64,000 bases of DNA. Origin: Streptomyces niveus (GTDB lineage: Bacteria; Actinomycetota; Actinomycetes; Streptomycetales; Streptomycetaceae). Where the stretch lies: assembly GCF_001723055.1 (NCBI RefSeq), contig NZ_MDCR01000040.1:62001-126000 (forward strand). The letters run 5' to 3'. How positions within the stretch are numbered: the stretch's first letter is position 1; every line of letters starts with the position of its first letter. The position numbers were made by a program, and so were the translations under genes. Below are positions 56,369 through 64,000 of the stretch, one piece after another. The notes under the pieces are model-generated. The model made no database searches, was not told the origin of the DNA, and was given only the letters and a program-made list of their open reading frames with translations.

Positions 56369-57286
56369 ATGAGCTCCCCCACTGGGCCGGCACCCGGCCT
56401 GCCTGTACGAATGCCCCGACCTCGACAGTCGGGGCGGCACCGCCGACCCGAACCCGTGGCGGCGCCCGAGGGCGCGCCCACGCTTGTGCTGGCCATGCCC
56501 GGCGCCCCGAGCGCCGAGGTGCGCAACCTCGGTGAGGAGGTCGTCAGCATCGCGCGTTCCGAGCTGCCGGGCCTCGACGCCCGGATCGGCTATCTGGACG
56601 GCGACGACGACGAGTACCCCGCGCTGGGCACGGTCCTGGCCCACACCGCCGAGCAGCGTGTCGAGCGCTACGAGCTCGCCAAGGCCGCGGGCCGTGAGGT
56701 CAGCGAGCCCGACGGCATCTCGGCCGTTGTCGTGCCGCTGCTCGCGGGTCCCGACAACTCCCTGGTCAGGCGGATACGTCAGGCCGTTGTCGACAGCAAG
56801 GCCGTGGCGGAGATGACCGAGGTCCTCGGTCCGCACCCGCTGCTCGCCGAGGCGCTGCACGTGCGTCTGTCGGAGGCCGGGCTCGCCCGCGCCGACCGCG
56901 CGAGGCTCTTCACGGTGGCCACGGCCGCCGACGGCATCATCCTCGCCACGGTGGGCGGCGAGGAGGCCGTGCAGGCCGCGGGAATCACCGGGATGCTGCT
57001 GGCCGCGCGCCTCGCCGTACCGGTGATGGCGGCGGCGCTCGACGACGAGGGCGCGGTCGCGGCCATCGCCGAGCAGCTGCGCGAGTCCGGCTCGACGCAA
57101 CTGGCTCTCGCCCCGTACCTGATCGGGCCCGAGCTGCCCGAGGGGCTGCTCGACATCGCGCTCAAGGAGGCGGAGTGCGCCGCTTCCGAGGCGCTGGGCG
57201 CCTACCCGGCGGTGGGCAAGCTGGTGCTGTCGCAGTACACGAGCGCGCTGGGCATCTCGGCGCAGACGCAGGCGCCGGCGCACTGA
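56369..57286 (+). CDS. Sirohydrochlorin/cobalt chelatase-like protein (CbiX/SirB)
   Basis: A 305-residue two-half chelatase. The N-terminal ~35 residues are a Pro/Arg-rich tail; the core has VLAMPGAPSAEVRNLGEEVVSIARSELPGLDARIGYLDGDDDEYPALGTVL and VVVPLLAGPDNSLVRRIRQAV, the second half repeats the fold. The usual metal-binding His (HGS) at strand 1 reads LAMPGAPS and the second (H in PLFL.aGxH) reads PLLAGPDNS, so both catalytic histidines look absent; GPHPLLAEAL is retained. It may therefore be a non-catalytic relative. ATG 56369 lies 8 nt after TAGCAT with no SD, so the mRNA may be leaderless. Confidence 0.8.
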   Translation: MSSPTGPAPGLPVRMPRPRQSGRHRRPEPVAAPEGAPTLVLAMPGAPSAEVRNLGEEVVSIARSELPGLDARIGYLDGDDDEYPALGTVLAHTAEQRVERYELAKAAGREVSEPDGISAVVVPLLAGPDNSLVRRIRQAVVDSKAVAEMTEVLGPHPLLAEALHVRLSEAGLARADRARLFTVATAADGIILATVGGEEAVQAAGITGMLLAARLAVPVMAAALDDEGAVAAIAEQLRESGSTQLALAPYLIGPELPEGLLDIALKEAECAASEALGAYPAVGKLVLSQYTSALGISAQTQAPAH

Positions 57287-57342
57287 TCCGCCCGGCGCGC
57301 TGATCCACGGGGCCGGCGCGGTTGCCGGTACCGGTACGCCTT

Positions 57343-57384
57343 CGATCGCCGGGCGGTCCGTTCTCCCGGACCGCCCGGCGATCG
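57343..57384. terminator. Very strong bidirectional terminator
   Basis: An 18-bp perfect stem (57343-57360 with 57367-57384) with a 6-nt loop between the convergent CbiX-like and lactonase genes. Confidence 0.92.
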
Positions 57385-57412
57385 GCGTTCGACGCGGCGG
57401 CGGCGCGCCGTG

Positions 57413-58498
57413 TCAGCCGAAGATCACGCAGGAGGCGGCGGGCGCCTCGAACGAGCCGGCGCGGGACGGGATTCCGGTCGCCGGATCGATGTCGAACCAG
57501 GTCACGTCGCCGGAGTGCTCGTTGGCCGCGTAGAGCCTGCGGCCCGCCGGGTCCAGCGTGAGGTCGCGCGGCCAGCGTCCGCCGCAGTCCACGGTGGTGA
57601 CCAGTACAGCCTTCTCGCGCGTCTCGTCGAGCGTCAGGACGGCGATGCTGTCGTGTCCGCGCACGGCGGCCCACAGATGCCTGCCGTCGTGCGAGACGAC
57701 GATCTCCGAGGCGTAACTCGCCACTTCGACGCCGTCCGGGAGGACGGGCGCCTCGCCGACCGGCTCAAGGGCGCCCTTCTCGGCGTCCCAGCGGCAGACC
57801 GTGAGGGTCGCCTCCAGCTCGTTGAGTACGTACGCGTGGGTGCCCGCCGGGTGGAAGACGAGATGGCGCGGTCCCGTGCCGGGGCGCAGCGCGGTCTCGG
57901 CGTGCGGGGTGATGTCGCCGGTCCCGGGGTCGACGACGCTCGTCCAGACCGAGTCGGTGCCCAGGTCGACGGCGAGCAGCCACTTTCCGCTCGGGTCGGG
58001 CAGCACCTGATGGGCGTGCGGGCCTTCCTGCCGTTCGGCGTCGGGTCCGGTGCCCTCGTGCTGCCGGATCCCGGCGGCGGCGCCGAGGGTGCCGTCCGCG
58101 TGCACGGGCAGCACGGTCACGCTGCCGGAGCCGTAGTTGGCGGTCACCAAGTGCCCGGCGGCGAGGGCGAGATGGGTCGGCCCCGAGCCGCAGACCGGCA
58201 CCGGCTCGCCCGCCAGGCGCGGCGCCGACGTGCCGCCCGAGGCGCGGGGTGTGACCTCGAACGCGGCAGCCGCCCCTTCCTCGCCCTCGGAGACGGCGTA
58301 GAGCATCGAGCCGTCGGCCGAGAGGGCCAGGTAGGAGGGGTCGGCGAGGGCGTCGGTCGCGCCCAGTTCCGTCAGTGCGCCGGTGTCCGCGTCCACGGTG
58401 GTGGCGATGACGCCGCGGCCTCCCGCCGAGGTGAACGACCCGATGTAGGCCCGCCCGTCGCTCCTGGCCTCGCCGCCGCCGTCGCTCCTGTCGCCCAC
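57413..58498 (-). CDS. Lactonase-family (YbhE-type) beta-propeller protein
   Basis: A 361-residue seven-bladed beta-propeller of the 6-phosphogluconolactonase/carboxy-cis,cis-muconate cyclase group: AYIGSFTSAGGRGVIATTVDADTGAL, PSYLALSADGSMLYAVSE, HQVLPDPSGKWLLAVDLGTDSVW, PGTGPRHLVFHPAGTHAYVLNELEATLTV and DLTLDPAGRRLYAANEHSGDVTWFDID. These are the repeated DPxGxxxYxxN strands of the family. Function: probable sugar-lactone hydrolysis, cytoplasmic since no signal is seen. Single gene. Confidence 0.92.
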   Translation of the reverse strand: MGDRSDGGGEARSDGRAYIGSFTSAGGRGVIATTVDADTGALTELGATDALADPSYLALSADGSMLYAVSEGEEGAAAAFEVTPRASGGTSAPRLAGEPVPVCGSGPTHLALAAGHLVTANYGSGSVTVLPVHADGTLGAAAGIRQHEGTGPDAERQEGPHAHQVLPDPSGKWLLAVDLGTDSVWTSVVDPGTGDITPHAETALRPGTGPRHLVFHPAGTHAYVLNELEATLTVCRWDAEKGALEPVGEAPVLPDGVEVASYASEIVVSHDGRHLWAAVRGHDSIAVLTLDETREKAVLVTTVDCGGRWPRDLTLDPAGRRLYAANEHSGDVTWFDIDPATGIPSRAGSFEAPAASCVIFG

Positions 58499-58644
58499 TG
58501 TCTGTCCCCTTGTCGCTCGTTCGATCGCTCCGGCCGACGGTAGCAGGGGGTCTAGACCAGCCCACCGCGTCGGGTGCTGCCGCCTGAACTACCCAGTCCC
58601 GCGGCCGGTTCACCCTTTCGGTAGAGCCGGAAGCACTTCTCGTC

Positions 58645-59574
58645 TCAGAGGGCGTGCGCAGGGAGCGCGACACCGGTGAGACGCTCGGACTCCGCCCACA
58701 GACGGGAGTTGACCGCGGCGTCCTGCGCCCTGCGGGTCGTACGCGCGGGGGCCGTGGGGCCGACGAGGCCGAAGCGTCCGCCGGGGCCGTAGTAGTCGGC
58801 GGGGCCCGCGTCGGGGCTGGTCGCGGCGTACAGCAGTGGTTCGGTGCCCTGCTCGACGCCCTGCGAGGGCAGGATGTCGATCTTCGTGAACAGGCGGGTG
58901 AGGGTCATCCTGCCGGTGCCGAGACTCGCTCCGGCCGTCTGGAGGTTGGTACGGGTGTAGCCCGGGTGCGCGCCGGTGCTCAGCAGGGGCCAGCCGCGCT
59001 CGGCCGCGATACGCGCGAGTTCCCGGGTGAGGATGAGGTCGGCGAGCTTGGACTGCGCGTAGGAGCGGTTGGCGCTGTAGCGCCGGCGCTGCCACTGGAG
59101 GTCGGCGAAGTCGATCCGGCCGTAGTTGGCCACACCGCTGCTCATGGTGGCCACGCGCGGGGACGGGGCGGCGAGCAGCAGCGGCAGGAGCCGTACGGTC
59201 AGGGCGAACGGGCCGAGGAAGTTGCTGCCCATCTGGAGCTCGAATCCGTCGTGGGTCTCCAGCCGGGAGGGCGGGGCCATCACTCCGGCGTTGTTGACCA
59301 GCAGGTCGAGCGGGGTGCCGTCGGCGACGAGCCCGTCGGCGAACTCTTCGACGGACGCCAGGTCGGCCAGGTCGACACGGCGTACGTCGAGCTGGGCGTG
59401 CGGGTGGCGGGCCAGGATCTCGTCGCGGGCCCGCTCGCCCTTGGCGACCGTACGGACGGCCATGACGACGTGCGCGCCGGCGTCGGCGAGACGGCGGGCG
59501 GCTTCCTTGCCCGTGCCGCTGTTGGCGCCGGTGACGACGGCGTACTTACCGGTCTGATCAGGGACGTTGTACAT
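58645..59574 (-). CDS. SDR-family oxidoreductase, divergent from TetR
   Basis: A 309-residue [32 protein letters not shown] (cofactor), [12 protein letters not shown] (NNAG), [11 protein letters not shown] (catalytic Ser) and YAQSKLADL (YxxSK). It belongs to the light-dependent protochlorophyllide reductase/retinol dehydrogenase-like group, as does the SDR at 9928. The divergent TetR gene with three GGTCT-type operators shows it is inducible by a specific ligand, perhaps the carbonyl it reduces. No SD motif was checked beyond GGAG near the ATG (aaggagccgtc, 7 nt upstream). Confidence 0.93.
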   Translation of the reverse strand: MYNVPDQTGKYAVVTGANSGTGKEAARRLADAGAHVVMAVRTVAKGERARDEILARHPHAQLDVRRVDLADLASVEEFADGLVADGTPLDLLVNNAGVMAPPSRLETHDGFELQMGSNFLGPFALTVRLLPLLLAAPSPRVATMSSGVANYGRIDFADLQWQRRRYSANRSYAQSKLADLILTRELARIAAERGWPLLSTGAHPGYTRTNLQTAGASLGTGRMTLTRLFTKIDILPSQGVEQGTEPLLYAATSPDAGPADYYGPGGRFGLVGPTAPARTTRRAQDAAVNSRLWAESERLTGVALPAHAL

Positions 59575-59621
59575 GACGGCTCCTTCGGGGGCGGTCGGGG
59601 CGGCGGCGCGGCGGCGTTAGA

Positions 59622-59690
59622 AGACCGCCGGTCTCTTCCCTTTCGAAGTTAGCAGACCGCCGGTCCGATAACAACAGACCGCAGGTCTGT
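59622..59690. promoter_or_regulatory. Three TetR operators between SDR and TetR genes
   Basis: AGACC-GCC-GGTCT (59622-59634), AGACC-GCC-GGTCC (59654-59666) and ACAGACC-GCA-GGTCTGT (59674-59690, perfect 7+7). The third abuts TAGAAT (59690-59695), the likely -10 of the TetR gene. Centre distances are 32 and 22 bp, about three and two helical turns. Confidence 0.85.
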
Positions 59691-59701
59691 AGAATCGTTC
59701 C

Positions 59702-60382
59702 ATGGCACACACCTTCCAGCGCGCCCGCAGCGAGGAGCAGCGCGCCCAGCGCCGACAGGCGATCCTCGACACGACGGCGGCGATGCTGGCCGAGATGCCG
59801 GTGTCGCAGGTGAGCCTCAACGAGCTGAGCCGGCGGGTCGGGCTGGCGAAGTCGAACGTCCTTCGCTACTTCGAGTCCCGTGAGGCCGTACTCCTCGAAC
59901 TGCTCGACGTCGCGAGCCAGGAGTGGCTGGAGCATCTGGAGAGCGCGCTCCCCTCGGGCGTGGACCCCGGCGCCCCGCTCCCGGACCGCGGTGACCAGGT
60001 GGTCGCCGTACTCGCGGCGTCGCTGGCGGAGCGCCCCGTGCTGTGCGACCTCACCAGCGCGCAGGCGGCGGTCCTGGAGCGCAACGTCTCACCGGCCGTC
60101 GCGGCGCAGTACAAACACAGCGCGATCGTGAACGTCGGCGCGCTGGCCGCTCTGACACGCGTCCGGGTGCCGGAGCTGACGGAGGGGGACGCGACGCGGT
60201 TCGCGGCCGTCTGCGTCATGACGACGGGGGCGGTCTGGACGCACGCCCAGCCGTCGGCCGCGATGCTCGCGGTGTACGACTCCGACCCGGCTCTCGCGGC
60301 GATGCGGATCGATTTCGCGGCGACGCTGCGGGAGGTGCTGGAGGTCGTGCTCTCGGGGCTGCTGGCGCGGGCGGCACGCTGA
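59702..60382 (+). CDS. TetR-family regulator of the divergent SDR (apparently leaderless)
   Basis: A 226-residue TetR protein. The helix-turn-helix is RRQAILDTTAAMLAEMPVSQVSLNELSRRVGLAKSNVLRYFESREAVLLELLDV (about 18-70). The C-terminal domain is helical with no family feature I can name. TAGAAT ends only 6 nt before the ATG and no Shine-Dalgarno is present, so translation probably starts at the 5' end of a leaderless mRNA. The perfect operator overlapping this promoter indicates self-repression as well as control of the SDR. Confidence 0.93.
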   Translation: MAHTFQRARSEEQRAQRRQAILDTTAAMLAEMPVSQVSLNELSRRVGLAKSNVLRYFESREAVLLELLDVASQEWLEHLESALPSGVDPGAPLPDRGDQVVAVLAASLAERPVLCDLTSAQAAVLERNVSPAVAAQYKHSAIVNVGALAALTRVRVPELTEGDATRFAAVCVMTTGAVWTHAQPSAAMLAVYDSDPALAAMRIDFAATLREVLEVVLSGLLARAAR

Positions 60383-60411
60383 CGCGCGCGTCGCAGCGGC
60401 CCGCGCGACCC

Positions 60412-60467
60412 GGCTCGGGCGTCACGGCTCGGGCGTCACGGCTCGGGCGTCACGGCTCGGGCGTCAC
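60412..60467. repeat. Four tandem 14-bp repeats between convergent genes
   Basis: GGCTCGGGCGTCAC is repeated exactly four times (60412-60425, 60426-60439, 60440-60453, 60454-60467). The last unit contains the stop codon of the monooxygenase gene. The rest of the gap (60383-60411) is featureless GC-rich sequence. Confidence 0.95.
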
Positions 60468-60757
60468 GCCGGGAACGGGCCCGACGATCCGATCTCGTAC
60501 TGCGTGATCTCCATGCTCAGCATGACCGGGGACGGCTGTGACTCCCGCGCCGTACGGGCCAGATGGGCGGCCAGATGCTCCCGTGACTCCCACCGCTCGT
60601 ACACGTTGACCCGTCCGGGCTCGACGGGGTCGGCGGCCACCACGTAGTCGAGACAGCCGGGCTCGGCCCGTGCCCGCCGCTGCGCGGCCTCGAAACCCGC
60701 GAGGAAGGCCGCGCGGTCCTCGGGATCGACGTAACCCTTGCCCGCGACGATCAGCAT
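60464..60757 (-). CDS. Antibiotic biosynthesis monooxygenase (ABM) domain protein
   Basis: A 97-residue ABM-fold protein: MLIVAGKGYVDPEDRAAFLAGFEAAQRRARAEPGCLDYVVAADPVEPGRVNVYERWESREHLAAHL, typical of YgiN-type quinol monooxygenases, with the conserved E-P-G-C-L-D-Y and Y-E-R-W blocks. It could oxidise quinols or act in defence against reactive quinones. The ATG at 60757 has GGAGG 7 nt upstream; the longer open frame upstream of it has no SD and no homology. Stop codon sits in a tandem repeat. Confidence 0.9.
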   Translation of the reverse strand: MLIVAGKGYVDPEDRAAFLAGFEAAQRRARAEPGCLDYVVAADPVEPGRVNVYERWESREHLAAHLARTARESQPSPVMLSMEITQYEIGSSGPFPA

Positions 60758-60926
60758 GCCGGGCCTCCGTGGTGTTCGGGGGTGCTGGGTGAGCCGTGCC
60801 TGGACCCGTTTGATTCTTCCGCGTGGCGGGCCGACGGCGTTCGGCGGGGCCGCCGTCGGGGGTGCGGAGCGGTCGTACGGAACCATCGAGTGGCCCGGCT
60901 CGTCATTGCGGGTTGGGAGGCGACAC

Positions 60927-61781
60927 ATGACCGACGCAGGACAGTCACCCGAGGTCACGGCCGAGGCGCGGGAGCTTCACGAGCGCGGGGTGGAGGCGCT
61001 GCGCGAGGGGAGAGCGCTGGACGCCGAGGACCTGTTCCGGGAGGCGTACGAGGCGGGCCACGCGGGCGCGGCGAACGATCTCGGCAACAGCCTGGCGACC
61101 TGGCGGGATCTCGACGGGGCGCGGGAGTGGTGGCGGCGCGCGGCCGACGCCGGAATCACCGAGGCCGCGTTCAACCTCGCTCTCGACGCGGAGGAGGAAG
61201 GCGACGACCCGGAGGAGGCCGAGCGCTGGTACCGGCGGGCGGCCGCGGACGAGCACCGGGACGCGCTGCTCAATCTCGGGAAGCTGCTGGAGGGCCAGGA
61301 CGAGGACGAGTCGATGAGCCTGTATCTGCGGGCCTCGGAGCTGGGGTCGGACAAGGCCGCGTTCAACATCGGCCTGTTGTACGACAACAGAGGCGAACTG
61401 ACGGCCGCAGAGCCCTGGTACAGCCGGGCGGCGGAGCGCGGCAACCCGTCCGGCGCGTTCAACCTGGGGCATGTACGGCTGGATCTCGGGAATGTGGACG
61501 GGGCCCTGGAGGCGTGGCGGCACGCGGCCGATCTCCAGCACCGGAACGCGGCGCACAGTGTGGGAATCATCCTCGCGCGGGGCGGTGACGAGGACGGTGC
61601 GGCCGAGTGGTTCCGCCGGGCGGCGCGGGAGTTCGCCGATCCGCGGGGGGCCAAGAGGCTCGCCACGTACTACGAGGCCCGGGGCGACGCCGCCGAGGCG
61701 GCCCGGTGGACGTCCCTGGCCGAGCGGCTGTCGGCGCCGCCCGTCGAGGTGGTCGGGATGAGCTGGCGCCCGGAGGCCTGA
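60927..61781 (+). CDS. Sel1-like/tetratricopeptide repeat protein
   Basis: A 284-residue repeat protein. Sel1-type helical units of about 36 residues recur: GHAGAANDLGNSLATWRDLDGAREWWRRAADAG, EAAFNLALDAEEEGDDPEEAERWYRRAAAD, DKAAFNIGLLYDNRGELTAAEPWYSRAAERG and NAAHSVGIILARGGDEDGAAEWFRRAARE. Such proteins are scaffolds for protein-protein contacts. No signal or membrane segment. GGGAGG lies 6 nt before the ATG at 60927. Partners unknown; the gene is divergent from the ABM gene and followed after 124 bp by the HAD gene. Confidence 0.9.
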   Translation: MTDAGQSPEVTAEARELHERGVEALREGRALDAEDLFREAYEAGHAGAANDLGNSLATWRDLDGAREWWRRAADAGITEAAFNLALDAEEEGDDPEEAERWYRRAAADEHRDALLNLGKLLEGQDEDESMSLYLRASELGSDKAAFNIGLLYDNRGELTAAEPWYSRAAERGNPSGAFNLGHVRLDLGNVDGALEAWRHAADLQHRNAAHSVGIILARGGDEDGAAEWFRRAAREFADPRGAKRLATYYEARGDAAEAARWTSLAERLSAPPVEVVGMSWRPEA

Positions 61782-61905
61782 CCCGGGACGGCAGGGCGGG
61801 CGCCTCATCGGGGCGGATGGCCGACCGGGGCGCCCGGCGCGACCCCGTGCCCGGTCGGCGGGGCACCCTCGCGCGAGTGACCGGCGCGGTTGGCATGCTG
61901 GGGGC

Positions 61906-62622
61906 ATGAGCACCGCGCGTACGCCTTCCGCCGCCTCCGGCCCCTTCGTCGTCTTCGATCTCGACGGCACCCTCGTGGACAGCGAGCCGAACTACTACGA
62001 AGCCGGGCGGCGACTGCTCGCCCGGCACGGTGTGCCCGACTTCAGCTGGGAGCATCACACCCGGTACATCGGCATCAGTACCCGCGAGACGCTGGAGGGG
62101 CTGAGCGCGGAGTACGGGATCGGGGCGCCGGTCGACGAGCTGCTCGTCCTGAAGGACCGGCTCTATCTGGAGCTGGCGCGGGCCTCGACCGAGGTCTTTC
62201 CGGAGATGCGCAAGTTCGTGGAGCTGCTGTACGCGCAGGGGGTGCCGATGGCGGTGGCGTCCGGCTCGTCGCGCGCCGCCATCGAGGCCGTCCTCGGCGC
62301 CACGGGGCTGGACCGGTACGTCACCCTCTACGTCTCCGCGGAGGAGGTCCCGCACGGCAAGCCCGAGCCGGATGTCTTCCTGGAGGCCGCGCGGCGGCTC
62401 GGCGCCGACCCGGCGGACTGTGTGGTGCTGGAGGACGCGGCGCCGGGCGTGCTGGCGGCGCGGGCGGCCGGGATGCGGTGCGTCGCCGTGCCGTACGTGG
62501 CGGGGACGGCCGGCGATCCGGCGTTCCGCGGGGCGGAGCTGCTGTTCGCCCGCGGCCAGGACGAGTTCACGGCGCGGGCGGCCTACGCCTGGCTGACCGG
62601 GACGGAGCACGGGCGGGAGTAG
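61906..62622 (+). CDS. HAD-family phosphatase/phosphomutase (beta-PGM-like)
   Basis: A 238-residue HAD hydrolase. Motif I is FDLDGTLVDSEPNYYEAGRRLL (nucleophile and acid Asp both present), motif II AVASGSSRAAIEAVLGATGL, motif III Lys in VPHGKPEPDVFLEAARRLG, motif IV VVLEDAAPGVLAARAAGM. The first cap block and KPxPD pattern are those of beta-phosphoglucomutase/sugar-phosphatase relatives. Substrate probably a sugar phosphate. The SD before ATG is weak (GGGGG). Its last 56 bp overlap the convergent histidine kinase gene. Confidence 0.92.
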   Translation: MSTARTPSAASGPFVVFDLDGTLVDSEPNYYEAGRRLLARHGVPDFSWEHHTRYIGISTRETLEGLSAEYGIGAPVDELLVLKDRLYLELARASTEVFPEMRKFVELLYAQGVPMAVASGSSRAAIEAVLGATGLDRYVTLYVSAEEVPHGKPEPDVFLEAARRLGADPADCVVLEDAAPGVLAARAAGMRCVAVPYVAGTAGDPAFRGAELLFARGQDEFTARAAYAWLTGTEHGRE

Positions 62623-63856
62623 CCGCCGGGGTGCGTGGGAGGGCCGGGAACGCCACCGTGATGTCCAGCCCGCCTTCGGGGCCTGGTGCGGCGGTCAGCT
62701 CCGCGCCGTGCGCGGTGGCGATCGCCTCCACGATGGACAGGCCGAGACCCAGACCGTCCGGGCCGCCGGCCCGGGACTCGTGGCGCTGGAAGGGCTGGAG
62801 AAGCGTCTCGACACGGTCGGCCGGGATGACCGGCCCGCTGTTGACCACGCGCAGCACCGGCCGTCCGCGCTCCGCGCCTGTACGCACGCGCACCCACGCG
62901 CCCGCGTCGCCGGCGTTGTTGTGGCGCAGCGCGTTGTCCACGAGGTTGGTGACCATCCGTTCCACCAGCCGGGGATCTCCCGACGTCCAGGCCGGCGCGA
63001 GTGAGCGCTCGACGCGCGCTCCGCCGGGCGGCGCGGCGCGCAGCGCGTCGGCGACGACCGGGGCGAGATCGGTCGGGCGCCGTCGCTCCAGTCCGCGCTG
63101 GCTGCGGGCCAGCGTGAGCAGTGCCTCGATGAGGCGTTCCTGCTGCTCCCCCGCCGCCAGCACCCGCTCGCACACGGCGCGCAGCGAGCGGGCGTCCGCC
63201 GCCGGGTTGGACAACGCGACCTCGATCAGAGCGCGTTGGAGGGTGAGCGGGGTGCGCAGCTCGTGCGAGGCGTTGGCGACGAAGCGCTTCTGCGCGTCGA
63301 AGGCGCAGTCGAGCCGGGCGAGCAGACTGTCGAACGTGTCGCCGAGGTCCTTGAGTTCGTCGGCGGGGCCGGTGACGGCGAGCCGTTCGTGCAGGTTGCG
63401 TTCGGAGATACGGCGGGCCTTGTCTGTCATGGTCCGCACGGGGCGCAGGACGCGGCCGGCCGTCAGCCAGCCGAGCGCGACCGAGACGGTGGACATCAGC
63501 GCGAGTGCCACGCCGGACTGGACGAGCAACTGGTGCAGTGTCGCCTCTCGTTGCCGGTTGGCCTGCTCCCTCATCGAGTGGCGCGCCGCCTCTCCGTCCG
63601 GGGCGGGCATACCTTCGACGCCGTGGCCGATGACGAAGACGCGGGGCCTGGACCCGTTCACGACGAGGAAGTACGTGATGGTGAGGAGCGCGGCCCCCGA
63701 CACGAGGAACAGCGCGCCGTAGAGGAGCGTGAGGCGCAGCCGGGCCGTCCACCGTATGCGGCGGAACAGCCGCGCCGGGCCGGAAAGTTGACGGGGGCTC
63801 GGGAACCGGCGCCGGCGTGGCATGCGGCGGGCCCGCTCAGATGCGGTAGCCGGCAT
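62567..63856 (-). CDS. Sensor histidine kinase
   Basis: A 429-residue membrane kinase. Two membrane segments (about 36-66 and 112-136) flank a ~45-residue extracytoplasmic loop, then a HAMP domain (AGRVLRPVRTMTDKARRISERNLHERLA), the phosphoacceptor H-box FVANASHELRTPLTLQRALIEVAL, N-box LVERMVTNLVDNALRHN and G-box GGPDGLGLGLSIVEAIA. A proline/arginine-rich tail follows. It overlaps the response-regulator gene by 20 bp (start 63856), as is usual for coupled two-component pairs. ATG 63823 is an alternative start. The short sensor loop suggests an envelope or small-molecule signal; ligand unknown. Confidence 0.94.
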   Translation of the reverse strand: MPATASERARRMPRRRRFPSPRQLSGPARLFRRIRWTARLRLTLLYGALFLVSGAALLTITYFLVVNGSRPRVFVIGHGVEGMPAPDGEAARHSMREQANRQREATLHQLLVQSGVALALMSTVSVALGWLTAGRVLRPVRTMTDKARRISERNLHERLAVTGPADELKDLGDTFDSLLARLDCAFDAQKRFVANASHELRTPLTLQRALIEVALSNPAADARSLRAVCERVLAAGEQQERLIEALLTLARSQRGLERRRPTDLAPVVADALRAAPPGGARVERSLAPAWTSGDPRLVERMVTNLVDNALRHNNAGDAGAWVRVRTGAERGRPVLRVVNSGPVIPADRVETLLQPFQRHESRAGGPDGLGLGLSIVEAIATAHGAELTAAPGPEGGLDITVAFPALPRTPAATPARAPSRSARRRPPAP

Positions 63857-64000
63857 GCGGCACCGTCTCGATCACCGGCGGCTCCCCCAGTTTGCGGCGC
63901 AGCCTGCTCACCGTGACCTTGACCGTGTTGGTGAACGGGTCGGCCGCCTGGTCCCAGGCGCGTTCCAGGAGCTGTTCGGCGGAGACCACGCCGCCCTGGG
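63837..64000 (-). CDS. Response regulator, OmpR/PhoB type (C-terminal fragment at window end)
   Basis: Only the last 54 residues are inside the window: the end of a winged-helix effector domain, QGGVVSAEQLLERAWDQAAD, then NTVKVTVSRLRRKLG and TVPHAGYRI before the stop. The VKVTVSRLRRKLG recognition helix and the GYR wing define OmpR/PhoB-type regulators. The receiver domain lies beyond position 64000. It is the partner of the kinase whose start overlaps its stop. Confidence 0.9.
   Translation of the reverse strand, partial: QGGVVSAEQLLERAWDQAADPFTNTVKVTVSRLRRKLGEPPVIETVPHAGYRI

Overview
The window is very GC-rich and gene-dense, with SD-led ATG/GTG/TTG starts, 4-nt ATGA/GTGA coupled stops and starts, and many actinobacterial families (DUF6421, DUF6986, DUF6214, SARP and LAL regulators, MmyB-type XRE regulators). 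It is best read as a chromosomal segment of Streptomyces or a close relative. No rRNA, tRNA, CRISPR array, prophage or intact insertion sequence was recognised. The left and right ends hold conserved housekeeping-type genes; the middle looks more accessory.

Positions 1-12.5 kb: a partial DUF6986 gene with an IclR-type palindrome, the etfB-etfA electron-transfer flavoprotein operon, a thioredoxin/DUF4395 pair, an acyltransferase, a B3/B4 protein, a coupled DUF6421-SDR-threonine aldolase operon, a glycerophosphodiester phosphodiesterase, an SDR divergent from an MmyB-type regulator, and a GNAT acetyltransferase.

Positions 12.6-27.6 kb: a carbohydrate island. A coupled sugar ABC operon (binding lipoprotein, two permeases, epimerase-type reductase) is divergent from an IclR regulator. 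Next come a ManD/RspA-like enolase-superfamily dehydratase under a promoter whose -35/-10 spacer holds a LacI-type palindrome, a Gfo/Idh/MocA oxidoreductase lacking its NAD domain, a GH38 alpha-mannosidase homologue that has lost all the catalytic and zinc-site motifs I could locate, an overlapping ROK regulator whose N-terminal ~400 residues resemble a dead IS630-type transposase, and a Tat-exported GH71/99-like hydrolase. This is the most unusual part of the window: either a sugar-sensing module built from retired enzymes, or a decaying catabolic cluster with frames still open.

Positions 27.6-34.6 kb: membrane and hydrolase genes (DUF5134, M56 peptidase, PAP2 phosphatase, HAD hydrolase, LLM flavin oxidoreductase, secreted M14 carboxypeptidase, acyltransferase-3). 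Positions 34.7-39.5 kb: three regulators in a row (LAL/LuxR, SARP, TetR), the last divergent from a DHA2 exporter across two strong TetR-like operators, with no biosynthetic genes nearby. Positions 41.1-47 kb: a peptide-type ABC operon with an embedded amidohydrolase, whose binding-protein gene has lost its 5' half next to the exporter.

Positions 47-64 kb: a lone beta-barrel-like protein, a TetR gene with a palindrome on its -10, a divergent LVIVD/DUF305 pair, DUF6214, a ferredoxin-NADP reductase-like protein, an aldo/keto reductase behind a hairpin with a T-run, uracil-DNA glycosylase coupled to a BadF-type sugar kinase, a CbiX-type chelatase, a lactonase, an SDR/TetR pair with three operators and an apparently leaderless TetR message, a monooxygenase, a Sel1-like repeat protein, a HAD phosphatase and a two-component system cut by the window end. 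Family names come from remembered motifs; no database search was run.
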